This document shows, one piece after another, positions 6,485 to 9,436 of a stretch of DNA of 9,436 nucleotides. The position numbers were made by a program, and so were the translations under genes. Numbering within the stretch: position 1 is the stretch's first letter; each line of letters opens with the position of its first letter. Origin of the DNA: an uncultured Collinsella sp. GTDB taxonomy: Bacteria; Actinomycetota; Coriobacteriia; Coriobacteriales; Coriobacteriaceae. The DNA is taken from assembly GCA_900545905.1 (NCBI GenBank), contig URBA01000038.1:1-9436 (forward strand), given 5' to 3'. The notes under the pieces were generated by a model. That model was given only the letters and a program-made list of their open reading frames with translations. It was not told the origin of the DNA and made no database searches.

Positions 6485-6492
6485 TCACCTCT
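6485..6492 (-). promoter_or_regulatory. Ribosome binding site of the small membrane protein
   Basis: AGAGGTGA on the minus strand, 6 nt before the ATG at 6478, is the main evidence that this short frame is translated. Confidence 0.6.
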
Positions 6493-6627
6493 CTTTTAAA
6501 CGGGACATTCAAGATAGCACCTCGATACCCGCCACCACAGCTCCTTCACGTTCGCCGGCCCTTCGGTCTAACGGATGGCGCGGCGGGGAAAAATCAACTC
6601 GTCAAACGATTTAGCAAGCACAACGCT

Positions 6628-6644
6628 GCCGGCACCCTGCCGGC
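6628..6644. repeat. GC hairpin upstream of the TIM-barrel gene
   Basis: GCCGGC (6628-6633), ACCCT, GCCGGC (6639-6644). GCCGGC is its own reverse complement, so this is both a direct repeat and a 6-bp hairpin with a 5-nt loop. It lies 26 nt before the next ATG and just upstream of a TAGAAT box; an operator or incidental structure are both possible. Confidence 0.3.
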
Positions 6645-6654
6645 CGCCATCGCA

Positions 6655-6660
6655 TAGAAT
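6655..6660 (+). promoter_or_regulatory. Candidate -10 box (TAGAAT) very close to the start codon
   Basis: TAGAAT matches five of six bases of TATAAT and ends 9 nt before the ATG at 6670. Transcription would begin at or just before the start codon, giving a leaderless mRNA. This agrees with the lack of a Shine-Dalgarno sequence, but no good -35 box is visible. Confidence 0.3.
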
Positions 6661-6669
6661 CGAGCCTCC

Positions 6670-7761
6670 ATGGATACTCTCAACGATTTGAACGAGCGCG
6701 TCGACGCCTTTGTCGGCACCAGTTCCTTCGCCGCGCCTGCCGCGACTAACGACCAGGCCCCCATCGACGTTCCCGCCGAGGTTCACGAGGACATCGTCGC
6801 CTCGGTCGATTTTTCCGAGGTCGAGCTTGCAGACGAGTTCACCGAGCCCCAGGTAGCCGTGACCCCCAACGGACTGCTTCCCATGGAGCCGCTGCCCATC
6901 GACGGGCGCCTGCGCAAGGCGGCCCTCCGCATGCCCGACGAGATCGAGGAGGCCAGCGGCTTTACGCTCTTCGGTCGTCGCATCAAGTCGCTTATCTACA
7001 CCACCGACGTGGCGGTCATCCGCAACTCCAACGCCGATGCCGTCTTTGCCGTCTACCCCTTCACGCCACAGCCGGCCATTACGCAGGCGCTGTTGACTGT
7101 CGCCGAGTGCCCGGTCTTTGTAGGCGTGGGCGGCGGAACTACGACCGGTAAGCGCTCCGTACAGATGGCAGCCGTCTCCGAGATGCAGGGCGCGGCGGGC
7201 TGTGTGGTCAACTCCCCCGCCACCGCCGAGATGGTCGAGCACATCACCAACATCGCCGACATCCCCGTCATCGCTACGGTCGTTCGCTGCGACGACGATG
7301 CCCACGCCAAGGTGCGCGCTGGAGCCAAGATTCTCAACATCGCCGCCGGCAAGAACACGCCCCAGGTCCTGCGCGAGCTGCGCAAGCACTATCCCAACCT
7401 GCCGCTCATCGCGCCGGGCGGCAAGACGCCCGAGAGCATCCGTGAAACCATCGCCGCCGGCGCCAACGCCATCATCTGGACGCCGCCTTCGGCCCAGCAG
7501 CTGCAGACCGACATGATGCAGCGTTATCGCAAGATGAAGGAAGACGCCACACCTGTCATCTCGCACGACGATGTGCCCATTATCGACCAGGTCTCCGCCG
7601 CCGAGGTCAGCCAAGTCGAGAACATGAATCCCGACGTGCCGATTCCCGACGAAGTCATCGAGCGCGTCGCTTCGATCCACGATCATATCGAGGAGCGCCG
7701 CGCCAACCGCGGCCTCAAGCCATCGCTCCACGGCTTCTTCTTCCGCGGCAAGAAACGCTAA
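6670..7761 (+). CDS. TIM-barrel-like family protein commonly labelled 'hydrolase'
   Basis: The 363-residue protein has a conserved core from about residue 97 to 290. Blocks are FGRRIKSLIYTTDVAVIRN (101-119), NADAVFAVYPFTPQP (121-135), VFVGVGGGTTTGKRS (149-163), AKILNIAAGKNT (219-230), LIAPGGKTPESIRETIAAGANAIIWTPP (246-273). The repeated strand-glycine pattern and the GG..T.E...AGA.AI signature look like a phosphate-binding beta/alpha barrel. I recall similar proteins of about 250 residues in Firmicutes and Actinobacteria annotated only as 'hydrolase'; no reaction is established to my knowledge. Here an acidic, low-complexity N-terminal tail of about 70 residues and a C-terminal tail of about 70 residues with a basic end (FFFRGKKR) are added. 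The ATG at 6670 has no Shine-Dalgarno sequence, so the start is less sure than the core. A strong terminator follows. Confidence 0.72.
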   Translation: MDTLNDLNERVDAFVGTSSFAAPAATNDQAPIDVPAEVHEDIVASVDFSEVELADEFTEPQVAVTPNGLLPMEPLPIDGRLRKAALRMPDEIEEASGFTLFGRRIKSLIYTTDVAVIRNSNADAVFAVYPFTPQPAITQALLTVAECPVFVGVGGGTTTGKRSVQMAAVSEMQGAAGCVVNSPATAEMVEHITNIADIPVIATVVRCDDDAHAKVRAGAKILNIAAGKNTPQVLRELRKHYPNLPLIAPGGKTPESIRETIAAGANAIIWTPPSAQQLQTDMMQRYRKMKEDATPVISHDDVPIIDQVSAAEVSQVENMNPDVPIPDEVIERVASIHDHIEERRANRGLKPSLHGFFFRGKKR

Positions 7762-7771
7762 CCCAAACAGC

Positions 7772-7806
7772 AAGGCCCGCCTCACAAACGTGAGGCGGGC
7801 CTTTTT
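7772..7806 (+). terminator. Strong rho-independent terminator
   Basis: AAGGCCCGCCTCAC (7772-7785), loop AAAC, GTGAGGCGGGCCTT (7790-7803): a 14-bp perfect stem running into TTTTTCGTTT. It lies 10 nt past the TAA of the TIM-barrel gene. On the minus strand the T-tract is weak, but the stem may also stop degV transcripts arriving from the other side. Confidence 0.93.
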
Positions 7807-7841
7807 CGTTTGAGCAATCGTGCGCGACGTGATGGGCCAAG

Positions 7842-8732
7842 TTAATCCACGCGTTTGTCGCCCATAAAGAAGAGCGCCACCGTACCAGGTCCGGTGTGCG
7901 AACCGATCAGAGCACCGATGCTATTGATCTCGATCTCACCTTTGAGCTGCGGAACTTGTTCCTCAATCAGCGCCGCAACGGCCTCAGCGTCCTCGCGGCA
8001 CGCCGAATGGGACAAGATGCACTTACCCGAATAATCCGCACCGTCCTGCACGTGTGCCATCATGGTCTTAGCCATCTCGGAAATCGCGCGCTTCTTAGTG
8101 CGAATCTTCTCACGTGGCGACAGCCCACCTTCGCAATCGACCGTCATAAGTGGGCAAATCTTAAGCGCTGTGCCGATAATCGCGCTCGCGGCCGAAATGC
8201 GACCGCCGCGCAGGTAGCTCGACAGATCGGTCGAGAAGAACCAGTGGTGCAGGTTGAGCTTGTGCTCCTCGATCCAGGCAGCCGTCTCGTCGAGTGAAGC
8301 CCCGCTATCGCGCACGTCGGCGGCATATTCCAGCAACAGGCCAAAGCCCGAAGACGCCCCCAGCGAATCGATGACGCGCACCTTGCCGCCCTGGGGATGG
8401 CGATCCGCGAGCATCTGCGCCGCAACGCAGGCCGATCCATACGTGCCCGAAATACCCGACGACAACGTCAGGTGCAGCACGTCTTTACCCTCGGCAACAA
8501 ACGGCTCCCAAAACTCCTCGTACTCACCCACGCTCACCTGAGACGTCTTGGGCATGGCGCCCGCGGCAATCTGGGCAAAAAACTTGTCCGGCGTAATCGA
8601 CTGATACAGATCGTCCGTATAGACAACATCGTCGATCTCGTAATGAAAACACACGACAGGGATATTGCGCGATTCAAAGAACTCACGGGTTCGATCGGCG
8701 GCGGATTCACAGGTCAGGACAAAATCACTCAT
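7842..8732 (-). CDS. DegV family fatty-acid-binding protein
   Basis: DegV proteins (FakB-like) bind a fatty acid and, with the kinase FakA, present it for phosphorylation so that exogenous fatty acids enter phospholipid synthesis. The 296-residue product shows the family signature: MPKTSQVSVGEY (60-71, with the TSQ ligand-carboxylate motif), LTLSSGISGTYGSA (88-101), DSLGASSGFG (122-131), YLRGGRIS (173-180) and IGSHTGPGTVALFF (276-289). Length is normal for the family (about 280-300). The start is the ATG at 8732: AAGGAG (8739-8744) lies 6 nt before it. A longer frame opens at ATG 8750, but that would place the ribosome site inside the coding sequence. It ends opposite the TIM-barrel terminator. 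No fakA is in the window, so the fatty-acid role is from family knowledge only. Confidence 0.93.
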   Translation of the reverse strand: MSDFVLTCESAADRTREFFESRNIPVVCFHYEIDDVVYTDDLYQSITPDKFFAQIAAGAMPKTSQVSVGEYEEFWEPFVAEGKDVLHLTLSSGISGTYGSACVAAQMLADRHPQGGKVRVIDSLGASSGFGLLLEYAADVRDSGASLDETAAWIEEHKLNLHHWFFSTDLSSYLRGGRISAASAIIGTALKICPLMTVDCEGGLSPREKIRTKKRAISEMAKTMMAHVQDGADYSGKCILSHSACREDAEAVAALIEEQVPQLKGEIEINSIGALIGSHTGPGTVALFFMGDKRVD

Positions 8733-8738
8733 ATGAGG

Positions 8739-8744
8739 CTCCTT
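8739..8744 (-). promoter_or_regulatory. Ribosome binding site fixing the degV start
   Basis: AAGGAG on the minus strand sits 6 nt before the ATG at 8732 and inside the six-codon extension that begins at 8750, which argues for the shorter protein. Confidence 0.75.
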
Positions 8745-8760
8745 ACTCATTGCTGCGCAA

Positions 8761-8771
8761 ATTATCGCACA
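8761..8771 (-). promoter_or_regulatory. Extended -10 promoter element upstream of degV
   Basis: The minus strand reads TGTGCGATAAT, identical to the element at 2901-2911. Transcription would start near 8754, giving a leader of about 20 nt that holds the ribosome site. No clear -35 box is seen. Confidence 0.5.
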
Positions 8772-8975
8772 GTGAGCCTACATACGGTACATATGTCCAC
8801 TATTTACCAAATCGAACCAAAAATAGCGAACATCTTTACCACCATCGTCTCCACCGGCCCCACGCATAAATATCTGAGAAAACACCTTCTGTCGTCTCCA
8901 CTCAACCGCCATATCTACCTCAACTAAATCGATTTACCAAACCGTTCAGCCGACAATTCAGCCGCTGGCGCAAAA

Positions 8976-9004
8976 TCGAAACAAAAGCGGCGCATACTGA
9001 TAAA
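8976..9004 (+). promoter_or_regulatory. Candidate fbp promoter
   Basis: TCGAAA (8976-8981) and GATAAA (8999-9004) are separated by 17 bp; each matches four of six consensus bases. The inverted repeat at 8996-9025 overlaps the -10 box. This is a modest match and may be chance. Confidence 0.28.
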
Positions 9005-9025
9005 CGTTTGACGCTGTTTATCAGT
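8996..9025. repeat. 10-bp perfect inverted repeat in the fbp leader
   Basis: ACTGATAAAC (8996-9005) and GTTTATCAGT (9016-9025) are perfect reverse complements around a 10-nt spacer that begins GTTTGACG; TTTT follows at 9025-9028. It lies 27 nt before the fbp ATG. It may be a repressor operator over the -10 region or, in RNA, a low-GC hairpin with a short T-run. An AAACGTTT palindrome (9002-9009) sits within its left half. Confidence 0.5.
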
Positions 9026-9052
9026 TTTACCAGCCCCATCGGAAGGTGTTTC

Positions 9053-9410
9053 ATGGTCGCATTCGATCGCAACCCGCAAGACTTCAAGTATCTGCGCCTG
9101 CTGTCGAGACAGTTCCCCACCGAACAATCCGCGTTTACCGAAATTATCAACCTCTCGGCCATCCTCAACCTACCCAAGGGCACCGAGCATTTTATGAGCG
9201 ACGTGCACGGCGAGTACGAAGCCTTTATGCACATCCTCAACAACTGCTCGGGCGTCGTGCGCGAGCATGTCGACGAGATCTTTGGCGACACGCTCTCCTT
9301 TGACGAGAAGGGCGAGCTGTGCACGCTCATCTACTATCCGCGCGAGAAGATCGACCTGGTCCGCAGCCGGCGCGAGGACTCGCCCACCTGGTACAAGACG
9401 ATGCTTGACC
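9053..9410 (+). CDS. fbp: Class III fructose-1,6-bisphosphatase, N-terminal fragment
   Basis: The first 119 codons of a Firmicutes-type (class III) fructose-1,6-bisphosphatase are present; the full protein is usually about 640-670 residues. The enzyme hydrolyses fructose 1,6-bisphosphate to fructose 6-phosphate in gluconeogenesis. Diagnostic text includes FKYLRLLSRQFPT (11-23), EIINLSAILNLPKGTEHF (30-47) and SDVHGEYEAF (49-58), the last being the calcineurin-like metallophosphatase motif whose Asp50 and His52 would bind metal. WYKTML at 113-118 precedes the break. The ATG at 9053 follows GGAAGG (9041-9046) by 6 nt. Genomic sequence ends at about 9410. The frame stays open to 9436, but the last residues (PVSYTHLRA) are encoded by adapter, not by the organism. 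Confidence 0.93.
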
Positions 9411-9436
9411 CTGTCTCTTATACACATCTCCGAGCC
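9411..9436. other. Illumina Nextera adapter at the contig end (artefact)
   Basis: CTGTCTCTTATACACATCT (9411-9429) is the 19-bp Tn5 mosaic end used in Nextera libraries, and CCGAGCC (9430-9436) is the start of the read-through adapter. Translated, it gives the well-known contaminant peptides VSYTHLRA (+) and MCIRDR (-). It should be trimmed. Confidence 0.97.

Larger units (their letters stand above)
8772..9040. promoter_or_regulatory. Divergent degV-fbp intergenic region with repeated boxes
   Basis: The 320 bp between the degV and fbp starts are visibly richer in A/T than the flanking genes. On the plus strand TTTACCA occurs four times: 8804-8810, 8835-8841, 8934-8940 and 9026-9032. Two of these lie in a longer 12-of-13 match, ATTTACCAAATCG (8802-8814) and ATTTACCAAACCG (8932-8944), 130 bp apart. 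TCGTCTCCAC is also repeated (8845-8854 and 8892-8901). I see no tRNA, riboswitch class that I can name, or convincing gene. The region probably holds the fbp promoter and regulator sites. Confidence 0.45.

Noticed and set aside
6568..7785. Minus-strand open frame of 405 codons opposite the TIM-barrel gene
   Set aside because: Its translation is Gly/Asp/Val-rich low-complexity text typical of antisense frames, and it crosses the strong terminator.
8793..8927. 44-codon plus-strand frame in the degV-fbp gap (begins MSTIYQIEP)
   Set aside because: It has no ribosome site, no hydrophobic or domain pattern, and overlaps the repeated TTTACCA boxes; I cannot support it as a gene.
8920..9427. Minus-strand frames opposite fbp, one beginning MCIRDR
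   Set aside because: MCIRDR is the translation of Nextera adapter, and the other frame is an antisense shadow of fbp and its leader.

Overview
The window is a contig end from a high-GC bacterium. The G/C-rich third codon positions, the Shine-Dalgarno-led genes and the gene set (QueH-type queuosine pathway, class III fructose-bisphosphatase, DegV protein, a KMSKS-degenerate MetRS-like protein) fit a gut Coriobacteriia member such as Collinsella. That placement is inference from resemblance, not a search result. The last 26 bases are Illumina Nextera adapter, so this is an untrimmed draft or metagenome contig and the final gene is artificially cut.

Layout. (1) Bases 1-185 hold the 3' end of a leuC-type isopropylmalate dehydratase large subunit (+), ending in a weak hairpin. 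(2) Bases 230-399 are non-coding and very structured: a long imperfect hairpin of about 96 nt with 13-bp perfect ends, then a 14-bp perfect hairpin that contains the queA stop codon. (3) A minus-strand cluster reads DUF3267-like membrane zincin, then queH, then queA. QueA makes epoxyqueuosine on tRNA and QueH reduces it to queuosine, so the last two steps of the Q pathway sit side by side. (4) A divergent intergenic region leads into a plus-strand pair: an atypical methionyl-tRNA-synthetase-like protein and an RsmB/NOP-type m5C RNA methyltransferase. (5) A 56-residue single-pass membrane protein lies on the minus strand, convergent with the methyltransferase. (6) A TIM-barrel-like protein of the family usually labelled 'hydrolase' follows (+), with extra N- and C-terminal tails and a strong intrinsic terminator. 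(7) degV (-) converges on that terminator. (8) A 320-bp intergenic region, richer in A/T, carries repeated TTTACCA boxes and a 10-bp inverted repeat ahead of fbp (+), which is cut by the contig end.

The main theme is translation and tRNA biology: queA, queH, a MetRS-like enzyme and an RNA m5C methyltransferase lie within 6 kb, next to housekeeping metabolism (leuC, fbp, degV). I see no phage, transposase, CRISPR array, tRNA or rRNA. The points most worth a second look are the MetRS-like protein without a proper KMSKS loop, the structured element between leuC and queA, the unlisted small membrane protein, and the repeat-rich fbp leader.
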